Shown here one piece after another: positions 22,869 to 30,975 of a stretch of DNA of 45,791 nucleotides. The number at the start of each line of letters is the position of its first letter. Within the stretch, counting starts at the first letter, position 1. The notes beneath the pieces are model-generated. The model did no database searches. It saw nothing but the letters and a program-made list of their open reading frames with translations, and was not told the DNA's origin. A program made the position numbers and the translations under genes. The stretch lies in NCBI RefSeq assembly GCF_000239815.1, contig NZ_CAFK01000319.1:1-45791 (forward strand), in the 5' to 3' direction. The DNA is from Bradyrhizobium sp. STM 3843. Lineage in GTDB: Bacteria; Pseudomonadota; Alphaproteobacteria; Rhizobiales; Xanthobacteraceae.

Positions 22869-23662
22869 CCGACGCACCGGCCGAGCAGGCCACTCCCGAG
22901 GCGAGCACGCCGCTGCTTTCCATCGAAGGGGCGCGCGCGACCATCCGCCTGAACCGGCCAAAACATCTGAACCGGCTGCAACGTGAGGACCTCGAGGCGC
23001 TGCTGGCGCTGTTCGACCGCATCGAAGCCGATGCCGCCATCCGCGTCGTGGTCCTGACCGGCACCGGCCGCGCCTTCAGCGCCGGCTATGATCTCGGCTC
23101 GATCGCCGAACGCGCCGAGGGCGCCCGGCATGACAATCCGGGCGCCAGCTTCGAGGTCGTGGTCAACCGGCTCGAAGACCTCGCGCTGCCCACCATCTGC
23201 CGTCTCAATGGCGGCGTCTATGGCGGCTCGACCGACCTGGCGCTGGCCTGCGACTTCCGGATCGGCGTCGATACGGCTGAGATGTTCATGCCGGCGGCAC
23301 GACTTGGCCTGCACTACTATCCGAGCGGCATCAGGCGTTACGTCTCGCGGCTCGGCGCCGACAATGCGAAGCGGTTGTTTCTGACCGCGGAGAAGATTGA
23401 CGCAAATGAGATGCTGCGCATCGGCTATCTCACGACTCTCGTGCCGGTGGAGGCGCTCGATTCCGCTGTCGACCGGCTTGCGACGCAGCTTGCGGGCAAT
23501 GCGCCGACCGCAATGGCAGGCATGAAGCGTGCGATCAACGAGTTTGCCCACGGAAGCCTCGACGAGTCGGCCGCCGCGCAAAGGAATCGCGACAGCATGT
23601 CCGGTGCGGAGATCCGGGAAGGCATCAAGGCCTTTGCCGAGAAGCGGCCGCCGAAATTTTAG
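22865..23662 (+). CDS. Enoyl-CoA hydratase/isomerase family protein
   Basis: A 265-residue crotonase-fold protein. The CoA/oxyanion loop is GRAFSAGYDLGSI (about 60-72) and the second oxyanion Gly is in NGGVYGGSTDLALACDFRIG. The two catalytic Glu of true hydratases are not in place: the first position reads STDLALACD and the second LGLHYYPSG instead of a P-E-L-x-L-G-x-x-P-x-x-G type loop, so this may be an isomerase, hydrolase or other crotonase. Its ATGA overlaps the channel stop, so the two are translationally coupled, an odd pairing. Substrate unknown. Confidence 0.88.
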   Translation: MTDAPAEQATPEASTPLLSIEGARATIRLNRPKHLNRLQREDLEALLALFDRIEADAAIRVVVLTGTGRAFSAGYDLGSIAERAEGARHDNPGASFEVVVNRLEDLALPTICRLNGGVYGGSTDLALACDFRIGVDTAEMFMPAARLGLHYYPSGIRRYVSRLGADNAKRLFLTAEKIDANEMLRIGYLTTLVPVEALDSAVDRLATQLAGNAPTAMAGMKRAINEFAHGSLDESAAAQRNRDSMSGAEIREGIKAFAEKRPPKF

Positions 23663-24147
23663 ACAGGCATGCCAGATGCGGATGTGACATTCGCTGCAGG
23701 ATCGAGCGCGAATCCTCGCACGCGAATGGCAAATTCAGAACGGCACGAGCGTGGTGCTCAGTTCCGCGGCGATATCGATGTTGCGAATTCGAAGCAAACC
23801 GCACTCGGATCGGAGGGTTTTCCGGTGTCCTTCGAATCCGACATTCGCTTCCGAGGGCGCCTCGAATGAAACGAAGCTCGATTCGGGACAATAGAAACTT
23901 TGATTCGCTGATGTCCTCGAGCCGCTGATGGTCGCATCAGGGTTTGCTGCAATTTGATGCGAATGTCAGCGCAGGAGGCAGGACCAACATACTATACCAA
24001 CATACTATAATGAGAATGGCTGCGGAGCTGTGCATTCAAGCCACCGTATCCCGCATCAGTTGATAACAGGATTGCTGATCTCATTCTAGTTTACGATTGA
24101 CAGCAATGCGTCGGCGGCTAGCCTCAGTGTGGGCGGAGATGCGCAAC
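23663..24147. other. Region upstream of luxR, with a 13-bp tandem repeat
   Basis: About 480 bp without a convincing gene. ccaacatactata occurs twice in direct tandem, at 23984-23996 and 23997-24009, and the second copy runs into TATAAT at 24006-24011, a consensus -10 box. No good -35 is placed for it. The stretch is AT-richer than its surroundings, as expected of a regulatory region. Confidence 0.5.
23984..24009 (+). repeat. 13-bp tandem repeat upstream of luxR
   Basis: Two exact adjacent copies of ccaacatactata with TATAAT overlapping the end of the second. They could be recent slippage or paired sites for an activator. Confidence 0.7.
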
Positions 24148-24882
24148 ATGGACGGGACCGACGCATATTGGGGGCGCCGCGCGCTCGACTTTGTCGATGC
24201 CCTGGAGTCATCGACGACGAGCGCCAGCGTGATCACCCAATTCGAGCGACTGATCGGCGAGATCGGCTTTCGTTCCTACATCATCGCGGGAATACCGACA
24301 TCGACCCAATCATTGGATCAACTGATGCTGGCCAACGGTTGGCCTGCCGGATGGTTCGAGTTCTACACCCGCGAGAATCTCCATATGGCCGATCCAATCC
24401 CGCGGCATTGCCTGGGGACGCTGAACCCTTTCATGTGGTCGGAGGCGCCGTATGATCGCGAGCGAGACCGTTCCGCCCATGAGGTGATGATGCGGGCGCG
24501 GGACTTCGGCCTCCAGGAGGGCTTCTGTATCCCGATTCATTATGACGATGCGGTCGGCGCGATCAGTCTCGCCGGCGAGCGGCCGCACCTCGATACCGAG
24601 AGCAAGAGCGCGGTTCATCTGATCAGCATCTTCACTTATGGGCGGTTGCGTGCATTGGGGCGTTCGTCACCGACAAAGCAAGGCCGCCGCCTGTCCGAGA
24701 TCGAGGCCGAGGTGCTCCGCTGGGCGGCCCGCGGCAAGACCGCATGGGAGACGGCGCAGATTCTCGGCCTGTCGGAGCGCAATGTGCGCTGGCACCTCGA
24801 GGAGGCGCAGCGCAAACTGATGACCAACAACAAGACCGCGACCGTCGCGACCGCATTGGTCAATGGAGAAATCCTGCTCTGA
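24148..24882 (+). CDS. LuxR-family quorum-sensing regulator
   Basis: A 244-residue LuxR-type receptor. The autoinducer domain has the conserved residues in place: W69 and Y73 in WFEFYTREN, D82-P83 in MADPIP, W97 in NPFMWSE. The C-terminal helix-turn-helix is RLSEIEAEVLRWAARGKTAW, ETAQILGLSERNVRWHLEEA (residues 181-220). I start at the ATG at 24148 because GGCGGAG lies 9 bases upstream; in-frame starts further upstream (24097, 24106, 24139) are less well placed. It precedes the cognate synthase gene by 106 bp on the same strand, the usual cognate arrangement. In related RpaR/BraR systems the ligand is an aryl-homoserine lactone. Confidence 0.9.
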   Translation: MDGTDAYWGRRALDFVDALESSTTSASVITQFERLIGEIGFRSYIIAGIPTSTQSLDQLMLANGWPAGWFEFYTRENLHMADPIPRHCLGTLNPFMWSEAPYDRERDRSAHEVMMRARDFGLQEGFCIPIHYDDAVGAISLAGERPHLDTESKSAVHLISIFTYGRLRALGRSSPTKQGRRLSEIEAEVLRWAARGKTAWETAQILGLSERNVRWHLEEAQRKLMTNNKTATVATALVNGEILL

Positions 24883-24988
24883 TTAGGTCATTTCAGGGAC
24901 GAGGGTCCGAGCTGTCATTTCTCCCAGTGGAATCTCTCAGCTGCATCGGCATGCTTACCGCGCGATTGAACATTGAGCGGGAGCTTCG

Positions 24989-25672
24989 ATGCCTGAGATC
25001 CATGTTGTTCGAAGGGATAATCGACATCTCTACGAGCGCTACTTCGACCCTTATTTCCGGATGCGCCATGACATCTACGTCAAGCAGCGCAAATGGATGG
25101 CGCTGGACCGGCCGGATGGGCGCGAGATCGACCAGTTCGACACCGAAGATGCGGTCTATCTGTTCTGCATCGACCAGGGACAGCTGATCGGCGCGATGCG
25201 CGCGGTGCCGACCCTGCTGCCGACCCTGATGAGCGAGATCTTCCCCTATCTCAACATCCGGGGACCCATCCAGCGGCCCGACGTCTACGAGCTGTCGCGC
25301 ATCTTCGTGATTCCGGAGCGGCGCGGCGAGCATGCCGGACCGCGGATCGACATGTTGCTGCTCACCGCGATCATGGAATACGGCATTTCGATCGGTCTGA
25401 CCGGCTTCTCCATCGTGCTGGAGAGCTGGTGGCTGCCGCGCTTCGAGCGCTGCGGCTGGAAAGCCCGCCCGCTCGGCCTACCGCACATGATGGACGGGAT
25501 GTCGGTGCTGGCGGTGCTCGTCGATTGCGACGACACAACGTGGCAGTCGTTGTGCCAGCAGATCGGCCTCAACCAGCCGACGCTGACATGGCGGGGGCTC
25601 GACGACGTCAGCCGTCAGGCCCTTCCGGACATCTTTCTTCCGCTTCCACCAGCTGTTCAGCCATCGCAATGA
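24989..25672 (+). CDS. LuxI-family homoserine lactone synthase (RpaI/BraI/BjaI-like)
   Basis: A 227-residue synthase. The conserved LuxI residues are present: R26 and W36 in RMRHDIYVKQRKWMALDRPD, D48 and D51 in REIDQFDTEDAVYLF, R71, F85, and E101-R104 in VYELSRIFVIPERRGEHAGP. It joins S-adenosylmethionine to an acyl group. The blocks LDRPDGREIDQFDTEDAVYL and GLTGFSIVLESWWLPRFERC strongly recall RpaI of Rhodopseudomonas (p-coumaroyl) and BraI of Bradyrhizobium (cinnamoyl); these and BjaI use CoA thioesters rather than acyl-ACP. GGGAG precedes the ATG. The subgroup is from memory of the families and the acyl group is not proven. Confidence 0.9.
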   Translation: MPEIHVVRRDNRHLYERYFDPYFRMRHDIYVKQRKWMALDRPDGREIDQFDTEDAVYLFCIDQGQLIGAMRAVPTLLPTLMSEIFPYLNIRGPIQRPDVYELSRIFVIPERRGEHAGPRIDMLLLTAIMEYGISIGLTGFSIVLESWWLPRFERCGWKARPLGLPHMMDGMSVLAVLVDCDDTTWQSLCQQIGLNQPTLTWRGLDDVSRQALPDIFLPLPPAVQPSQ

Positions 25673-25808
25673 GTTGCTCACGATGCCGCTTCAGACGCAG
25701 CTTGTGGAAGGATTTGAAGAGCCGATGGCCATGGACCGTCGACTCGTCCAGTTCCAAATCTGCCAGTTCCAAGGCTGCGCGCTCAGGCGGCGTCTGCATG
25801 GAATCCAT
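25608..25808 (-). CDS. Small charged protein, overlapping the luxI 3' end on the other strand
   Basis: A 66-residue frame encoding a charged, helical product (RAALELADLELDESTVHGHR, then LFKSFHKLRLKRHREQLIAM). Composition and codon choice look protein-like across the part outside luxI. The last 65 bases run antisense to the end of luxI, so the two converge and overlap. No strong ribosome site. No family recognised. It could be spurious. Confidence 0.35.
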   Translation of the reverse strand: MDSMQTPPERAALELADLELDESTVHGHRLFKSFHKLRLKRHREQLIAMAEQLVEAEERCPEGPDG

Positions 25809-25832
25809 CACTGACTTTTCAGGGTATGAGCC

Positions 25833-26015
25833 GTGACCGAAGCTTCACTCGAGAAGATCATTGAGCGCCTGCAATTTTGCATTGTCGACGCCAGAGCCCT
25901 TCAACTCAAAATGTTGGAGCGGGTTTTGTCAATATCGCTGCTGGAAGCCCATGAACTGAAGGACCAGTTCAAGGATAAATTGGGCAAGCGCAGCAACGGA
26001 ACCGCTTGCCACTGA
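25833..26015 (+). CDS. Small helical protein downstream of luxI
   Basis: A 60-residue frame with a GTG start and CAGGG upstream. The product (VTEASLEKIIERLQFCIVDA, RALQLKMLERVLSISLLEAH, then KDQFKDKLGKRS) is a plausible pair of amphipathic helices. Codon third positions are less GC-rich than in neighbours, which may mean recent origin. No family recognised. Confidence 0.45.
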   Translation: MTEASLEKIIERLQFCIVDARALQLKMLERVLSISLLEAHELKDQFKDKLGKRSNGTACH

Positions 26016-26104
26016 CGGGCTTCGAATCCGAAGTCCGCCCCGTAGCGAGCTGCGGAGGCAGGAGCGCACTGCGATATGCTAAGGGCAACGCAGCGATCGC
26101 CGGG

Positions 26105-26809
26105 TCATTCCTCGAAAAAGCGAGCCGTGTCGGTGATGGCCGCGCGGCTGGTGCGGTATGAATTCGCCTTGTGGTCGCGATCGGGATAGCCGAAGGAAAT
26201 GCCGCAGATAACCTTGCGGTCCTCGCCGAGGCCGAAATGGGCACGAACGACGTCGGAATGAAAGGCGAGCGCTGCCTGCGGCACGGTGGCCACGCCGAGC
26301 GCCTGCGCCGCCAGCATGAAGCTCGTCACATAGCCGCCGCAATCGACCGCACCGTAGACCCCGAGCGCCTCGTCGCTATGGATGATCGCGACATGCGGCG
26401 CACCGAAGAAGTTGTAGTTCTCCAGCGCCTGCTTCGCATAACCGGCCTTGTCGCCGCGAGGAATCCCAACCGCGTTGTAGAGCTGAAAGCCGCTCTCGCG
26501 CCGCCGCTCGAGATAGACGCCACGATATTCGCGCGGAAACTCGAAATCGCCGACGGTGGGCTTGCCGCCTGAGGCGGCGGCGTACATCGCCTGCCGGAAT
26601 TTCTCCGTGGCCGCCCCTGAGGTGATCTCGACCCGCCAGGGCTGGCTGTTGCACCAGGACGCGGTGGTCTGCGCCACGCCAAGGATCCGCTCGATGGTGG
26701 CGCGCGGCACGGGATCCGGCAGGAAGCGGCGGCAGGAGAAGCGCGCGCGCATCAGGGTTTCGAGGGTGGTGATCGGATCTGTCTGGCCAGCGGTCGACGT
26801 TGCTTCCAT
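26105..26809 (-). CDS. Nitroreductase family flavoprotein
   Basis: A 234-residue nitroreductase-fold protein. The N-terminal FMN motif is MRARFSCRRFLPDPVPRATI, then VAQTTASWCNSQPWRVEITS (S-x-x-N-x-Q-P-W). The late motif is DRKVICGISFGYPDRDHKAN. The family reduces nitro compounds, quinones or enoates using NAD(P)H. I start at the ATG at 26809 (GAAAG upstream); the longer frame is repeat DNA. It is last in direction of a run of acyl-CoA genes but separated from them by a repeat element (26858-26956) and a 16-bp tandem repeat. Confidence 0.88.
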   Translation of the reverse strand: MEATSTAGQTDPITTLETLMRARFSCRRFLPDPVPRATIERILGVAQTTASWCNSQPWRVEITSGAATEKFRQAMYAAASGGKPTVGDFEFPREYRGVYLERRRESGFQLYNAVGIPRGDKAGYAKQALENYNFFGAPHVAIIHSDEALGVYGAVDCGGYVTSFMLAAQALGVATVPQAALAFHSDVVRAHFGLGEDRKVICGISFGYPDRDHKANSYRTSRAAITDTARFFEE

Positions 26810-26817
26810 GGAATGAC

Positions 26818-26849
26818 TTTCAATTCGAGCCAATTTCAATTCGAGCCAA
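26818..26849. repeat. 16-bp tandem repeat before the nitroreductase start
   Basis: tttcaattcgagccaa occurs at 26818-26833 and again directly at 26834-26849. It lies in the 5' untranslated region of the nitroreductase gene, ending 8 bases before its ATG, so repeat number could affect translation. Confidence 0.7.
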
Positions 26850-26857
26850 AGTGCCGC

Positions 26858-26956
26858 CCCCTCATGGTGAGGAGGCGCGGAGCGCCGTCTCGAACCATGC
26901 GGCCAAGCTGTGGCCTCATCCTTCGAGACGCTGCTACGCAGCTCCTCAGGATGAGG
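26858..26956. repeat. Palindromic repeat element, family 4
   Basis: cctcatggtgaggaggcgcg at the left, tctcgaaccatgcggcc and catccttcgagacgct inside, ctcctcaggatgagg at the right. The left and right parts can each fold on themselves (cctcatggtgagg; catcctt with aggatg). It ends one base before the stop codon of the acyl-CoA dehydrogenase. The pattern is familiar from Bradyrhizobium intergenic regions (memory). Confidence 0.65.
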
Positions 26957-26957
26957 A

Positions 26958-28205
26958 TTAACCTCGCCCCTTCGTCGGCACCTTGTTGAAGGGGACATCC
27001 TTGTCCACCCGGATGTCGCCGGGCAGGCCGAGCACGCGCTCGGCGATAATATTGCGCAGGATCTCGTCGGTGCCGCCGGCAATCCGCATCGATGGCGAGG
27101 TCAACAGCATCTGCTGGAACTGGCCCTGTGTCGTCTCTTCGTCCGCGCCGGTGAGAGCACCGGCTGCGCCTTGGAGATCCATGGCATAGGCTGCGATGTC
27201 CTGCAGCATGGTGCCGGCGACCAGCTTGCCGATCGAATTCTCCGGCCCCGGCCGCTCGCCGCGCGACAGCGCCGAGATCGCGCGATAGCTGGTGTATTTC
27301 AGCCCGCTCGCCTTCACCGCCCATGACGCCAGCTTCGAGCGCGTCGCACGGTCATCGATCGCAAGTCCGTTTTCGCTCATCAGGTTCGCGCAGAACGCAA
27401 ACATCTCAGGGAAGCCGGTCGCAAGCCGGGCGCCGATCGACATGCGCTCGTTCATCAGCGTGGTCAGCGACACGTTCCAGCCGTCGCCGACCGCACCGAG
27501 CCGCTGGCTGTCCGGGATCACGACGTCGGTGAAGTAGACCTCGTTGAACTCCTGCATGCCGTTGGCCTGCCTGATCGGGCGGATCTCGACGCCTTTGCTC
27601 TTCATGTCGAGGAAGAACATCGTCAGTCCCTTGTGCTTGGGCACGTTGGGGTCGGTGCGGGTGATCAGGAGGCCGTAGTCGGAATAATGCGCGCCCGAGG
27701 TCCAGATCTTCTGGCCGTTGACGATCCAGTCGTCACCGCGCTTCTCGGCGCGGGTGCGCAGGCCCGCGACATCGGAGCCGCCGGCCGGCTCGGAGAACAG
27801 CTGGCACCAGATCTCCTCGCCGGACGCCAGCTTCGGCAGATAGCGTCGCTTGTCCTGTTCGCTGCCATAGGCCATCACGGTCGGGCCGCACATGCCTTCG
27901 CCGATCTGAAACGGCTGCGTCAGCTTGCCGTAGACGCCCTCCTCCTGCTGCCAGATCACGCGCTCGATCGGCGAGGCGCCATGGCCGCCATAATCCTTCG
28001 GCCACTGCAGACAGGCCCAGCCGGCCTCGGCCTTCTTCTTCTGCCAGGCCTTGCCGACCTCGACGATGTCGGCGTTCTTGAGACGGATACGTCCGAGCGA
28101 GGCGCTCGAAAGCTCCTGTTCGAACTGCTTCGGCGCGTTGGCGTCGATCCAGGCCCGCGCCTTGGCGCGGAATGCGGCTTCTTCGGGAGTGTCGTCGAAG
28201 TTCAT
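26958..28205 (-). CDS. Acyl-CoA dehydrogenase, paralogue 1
   Basis: A 415-residue acyl-CoA dehydrogenase. The FAD/substrate signature is IWCQLFSEPAGGSDVAGLRT; the C-terminal signature is GGTDEILRNIIAERVLGLPG. It oxidises an acyl-CoA at the alpha-beta bond, passing electrons to ETF. About four fifths identical by eye to the next gene (28327-29571), so the two are tandem duplicates. The ATG used (MNFDDTPEEAAF) is the same as in the paralogue; the upstream extension is repeat DNA. A family 2 repeat separates the two genes. Substrate unknown; large-type enzymes of this kind act on bulky or aromatic side chains, which would suit the ligase and SDR upstream. Confidence 0.93.
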   Translation of the reverse strand: MNFDDTPEEAAFRAKARAWIDANAPKQFEQELSSASLGRIRLKNADIVEVGKAWQKKKAEAGWACLQWPKDYGGHGASPIERVIWQQEEGVYGKLTQPFQIGEGMCGPTVMAYGSEQDKRRYLPKLASGEEIWCQLFSEPAGGSDVAGLRTRAEKRGDDWIVNGQKIWTSGAHYSDYGLLITRTDPNVPKHKGLTMFFLDMKSKGVEIRPIRQANGMQEFNEVYFTDVVIPDSQRLGAVGDGWNVSLTTLMNERMSIGARLATGFPEMFAFCANLMSENGLAIDDRATRSKLASWAVKASGLKYTSYRAISALSRGERPGPENSIGKLVAGTMLQDIAAYAMDLQGAAGALTGADEETTQGQFQQMLLTSPSMRIAGGTDEILRNIIAERVLGLPGDIRVDKDVPFNKVPTKGRG

Positions 28206-28224
28206 CGTCCTTCCTTCCAGCACC

Positions 28225-28322
28225 GTCATTCCGGGGCGATGCGAAGCATCGAACCCGGAATCCAGAGATGACTCACTTCGAGATTCCGGGTTCGGTCGCT
28301 TTGCGACCGCCCCGGAATGACG
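28225..28322. repeat. Palindromic repeat element, family 2, copy 1
   Basis: Ends gtcattccggggcgatgcga and ccgccccggaatgacg are inverted copies; the middle holds the inverted pair cccggaatcc / ggattccggg-type sequence (gaacccggaatcc and gattccgggttc). Two more copies lie at 29588-29685 and 30859-30955, each in a gap of the same operon. Confidence 0.85.
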
Positions 28323-28326
28323 AGAA

Positions 28327-29571
28327 CTAATTCCGTCCTCTGGTCGGGATCTGATTGAACGGCAGATCCTTGTCGACCCTGATATCGCCCGGCAGCCCGA
28401 GCACGCGCTCGGCGATGATGTTGCGCATGATCTCGTCAGTGCCGCCCTCGACGCGGGTGCCCGGCGCGCGCAACAACATCGCCTGAAATTTGCCGGCCAG
28501 TTCGGCTTCCGGTCCGCTCAGCACGCCGGCCGCGCCCTGCAGATCCAGCGCGAACGTCGCGACGTCCTGAACCATCGATGCCGCGACCAGCTTGCCGATC
28601 GAGTTCTCCGGGCCCGGCCGTTCGCCCTTCGACAGCGCGGAGATGGCACGGAAGCTGGTGTATTTCAGGCCGCTCGCTTTCACCGCCCAGTTCGCGAGCT
28701 TGGCGCGCACGTTGCGGTCCTCGATCGCCGGACGATCGTCGAGCATCAGATTGGAGCAGAACTCGAACAGCTCCGGGAAGCCGGTGGCGACGCCGGCCCC
28801 GATCGACATCCGCTCGTTCATCAGTGTGGTCAGCGCCACGTTCCAGCCGTCATTGACTGCCCCCAACCGCTGTGAGTCCGGAATCACGACATCGGTGAAA
28901 TAGACCTCGTTGAAATCCGAATGGCCGCTGGCCTGCTTGATCGGCCTGATCTCGACGCCTTTGCTCTTCATGTCCAGGAAGAACATCGTGAGCCCCTTGT
29001 GCTTGGGCACGTCGGGATCGGTGCGAGTGAGCAGAATGCCGTAGTCGGAATAATGCGCGCCGGAGGTCCAGATCTTCTGGCCGTTGATCACCCACGCGTC
29101 GCCGCGCTTCTCGGCGCGGGTGCGCAGGCCGGCGACATCGGAGCCGCCCGCGGGCTCCGAGAACAGCTGGCACCAGATCTTTTCGCCCGAGGCCAGCGGC
29201 GGCAGATAGTGTCGCTTATGCTCCTCCGAGGCGTAGGCCATCATGGTCGGCCCGCACATGCCGTGGCCGATGATGAAGACAGCCGAGAGCTTGCTGAACG
29301 GCCCTTCCTCCTGCTGCCAGATCACGCGCTCGATCGGCGAGGCGCCGCGGCCGCCATACTCTTTCGGCCAGTGCAGACAGGCCCAGCCGGCATCGGCCTT
29401 CTTCTTCTGCCAGGCTTTCGCGACCTCGAGGAGATTGGCATTCTTCAGCGCGGTGCGCCCCAAGGAGGACGCGCGCAGTTCTGCTTCGTATTCTTTCGGC
29501 GCGTTGGCGGCGATCCAGGCCCGCGCTTGGCTGCGGAACGCAGCCTCCTCAGGGGTGTCGTCGAAGTTCAT
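28327..29571 (-). CDS. Acyl-CoA dehydrogenase, paralogue 2
   Basis: A 414-residue tandem paralogue of 26958-28205: it shares MNFDDTPEEAAF, GASPIERVIWQQEEG, CQLFSEPAGGSDVAGLRTRA and GGTDEIMRNIIAERVLGLPG. Differences cluster around residues 87-110 (FSKLSAVFIIGHGMCGPT here) and in the C-terminal third, which may change acyl specificity. Start ATG at 29571, with GAGAACG upstream. Flanked on both sides by family 2 repeats. It may act with the shorter dehydrogenase 29695-30822, since large and small subunits of heteromeric acyl-CoA dehydrogenases (for example PimC/PimD or the steroid enzymes) are encoded side by side. Confidence 0.93.
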   Translation of the reverse strand: MNFDDTPEEAAFRSQARAWIAANAPKEYEAELRASSLGRTALKNANLLEVAKAWQKKKADAGWACLHWPKEYGGRGASPIERVIWQQEEGPFSKLSAVFIIGHGMCGPTMMAYASEEHKRHYLPPLASGEKIWCQLFSEPAGGSDVAGLRTRAEKRGDAWVINGQKIWTSGAHYSDYGILLTRTDPDVPKHKGLTMFFLDMKSKGVEIRPIKQASGHSDFNEVYFTDVVIPDSQRLGAVNDGWNVALTTLMNERMSIGAGVATGFPELFEFCSNLMLDDRPAIEDRNVRAKLANWAVKASGLKYTSFRAISALSKGERPGPENSIGKLVAASMVQDVATFALDLQGAAGVLSGPEAELAGKFQAMLLRAPGTRVEGGTDEIMRNIIAERVLGLPGDIRVDKDLPFNQIPTRGRN

Positions 29572-29587
29572 CGTCGTTCTCTTTCCC

Positions 29588-29685
29588 GTCATTCCGGGGC
29601 TAGGCCAAAGGTCTCGAACTCGGAATCTCGATGTGACAACCTCTAGATTCCGGGTTCGCAGCGTTCCGCTGCGCCCCGGAATGAC
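29588..29685. repeat. Palindromic repeat element, family 2, copy 2
   Basis: gtcattccggggctaggcca at one end and gcgccccggaatgac at the other, with ctcggaatc and gattccgggttc inside. Fills the gap between two acyl-CoA dehydrogenase genes. Confidence 0.85.
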
Positions 29686-29694
29686 GTGCATGGA

Positions 29695-30822
29695 TCACGC
29701 CGCATTGCGCTTGCGCATGCGATCGATCAACTGATCCTCCCAGTAGGAAAGACTGCCCAGGCCGAGCGCCAGCGCATTGGCACGGCGGTAGTACATGTGG
29801 CAGTCGAACTCCCAGGTGAAGCCCATGCCGCCGTGCACCTGAATGTTGTTCTTGGCGCAGTGCTGGAAGGCCTGGGTCGCGCTGATGCGCGCCGACGCCG
29901 CGGCCTCCGGCAATTCGGGCGCATTGGTCGATAGCGCCCAGGCGCCGTAATAGCAGTTGGAGCGCGCAAGGGTGGCAGATACATACATGTCTGCGAGCAT
30001 GTGCTTGACCGCCTGGAACGAGCCGATCGGCCTGCCGAAGGCGATGCGATCGAGCGCGTAGTCGCGGCCCATCTCCAGCGCACGATCGGCGCCCCCGACC
30101 TGCTCGAAGGCAACCAGGACCGCCGCCCGATCGAGCACCTGGGCGATGATGGCCCAGCCTTCACCTGGCGCCCCGAGCGGCTCGGCCTTGCAGTTCGCGA
30201 AGACAAGCTCCGCCTGCCCGCGGGTCGGATCAAGGTTGGTCAGCGCCTTGGCGTCGACGCCGCCGGCCTTCGTGTCCGCGATGAACAGGGAAATGTCGCT
30301 GTCGCGGCCGGTCGCAGCGCTGCGTGCGGCGACGATGACAAAATCAGCGATCGCGCCATCCGCCACCGGCTTCTTGACGCCGTTGAGCACGCCGTTCGAT
30401 GCGTCAAGCTTGACGGCCTTGGGCGACGGATTGCCGGTGCCTTCGAACAAAGCGAGCGTGCCGATCGCCTCGCCAGAGGCGATCCTCGGCAGCCATTTTC
30501 GCTTCTGTGCCTCGCTGCCGGCGAGCATCAACGCCTCTGCTGCAAGATACACCGTCGAGGAGAACGGCACCGGCGCCAAGGCCCGGCCCATCTCCTCGGC
30601 GATCACGCAAAGTTCGAGATGGCCCGCACCCGCGCCGCCGAACTCTTCAGGGATGGCGACGCCGAGAAAGCCCATCTCGGCAAGCCCCCTCCACAGCTCG
30701 CGGTCATAAGGTGACTGCCCGTCGAGCACAGCGCGTACCGCCTTGGACGAACACTTCTCGGCCAGGAATTTGCGCGCCTGATCGCGCAGCTGCTTCTGGT
30801 CGTCGGAGAAATCGAAATTCAT
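29695..30822 (-). CDS. Acyl-CoA dehydrogenase, smaller type
   Basis: A 375-residue acyl-CoA dehydrogenase with N-terminus MNFDFSDDQKQLRDQARKFL, the mid-domain PEEFGGAGAGHLELCVIAEE and the C-terminal IQVHGGMGFTWEFDCHMYYR. It lacks the P-A-G-G-S-D signature of its neighbours (the region reads TLALFEGTGNPSPKAVKLDA), as in the less conserved small subunits of heteromeric acyl-CoA dehydrogenases. A heteromer with one of the two larger neighbours is therefore plausible but not shown. Preceded by a family 2 repeat. Confidence 0.9.
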   Translation of the reverse strand: MNFDFSDDQKQLRDQARKFLAEKCSSKAVRAVLDGQSPYDRELWRGLAEMGFLGVAIPEEFGGAGAGHLELCVIAEEMGRALAPVPFSSTVYLAAEALMLAGSEAQKRKWLPRIASGEAIGTLALFEGTGNPSPKAVKLDASNGVLNGVKKPVADGAIADFVIVAARSAATGRDSDISLFIADTKAGGVDAKALTNLDPTRGQAELVFANCKAEPLGAPGEGWAIIAQVLDRAAVLVAFEQVGGADRALEMGRDYALDRIAFGRPIGSFQAVKHMLADMYVSATLARSNCYYGAWALSTNAPELPEAAASARISATQAFQHCAKNNIQVHGGMGFTWEFDCHMYYRRANALALGLGSLSYWEDQLIDRMRKRNAA

Positions 30823-30858
30823 GGGCTTTACCCGTCCTGATGATTCTCAATAAGGAAC

Positions 30859-30955
30859 GTCATTCCGAGGCGCGCGTGGCGCGAGCCCGGAATCCATACT
30901 CCCGGTGGTGGTTATGGATTCCGGGCCTGTGCCTAGCGGCGCATCCCGGAATGAC
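30859..30955. repeat. Palindromic repeat element, family 2, copy 3
   Basis: gtcattccgaggcgcgcgtg on one side and gcatcccggaatgac on the other, with cccggaatcc and ggattccggg between. Fills the gap between the ligase and the small dehydrogenase. Confidence 0.85.
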
Positions 30956-30975
30956 GCGTGGAAAGAGTGCGTTCA

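Noticed and set aside
28206..28229. Upstream start for the first acyl-CoA dehydrogenase
   Set aside because: The extra codons run toward repeat DNA; the paralogue begins at the equivalent MNFDD.
28225..30955. CRISPR array formed by the repeated elements
   Set aside because: The copies are more than 1 kb apart with genes between them, have inverted ends, and no cas genes are present.
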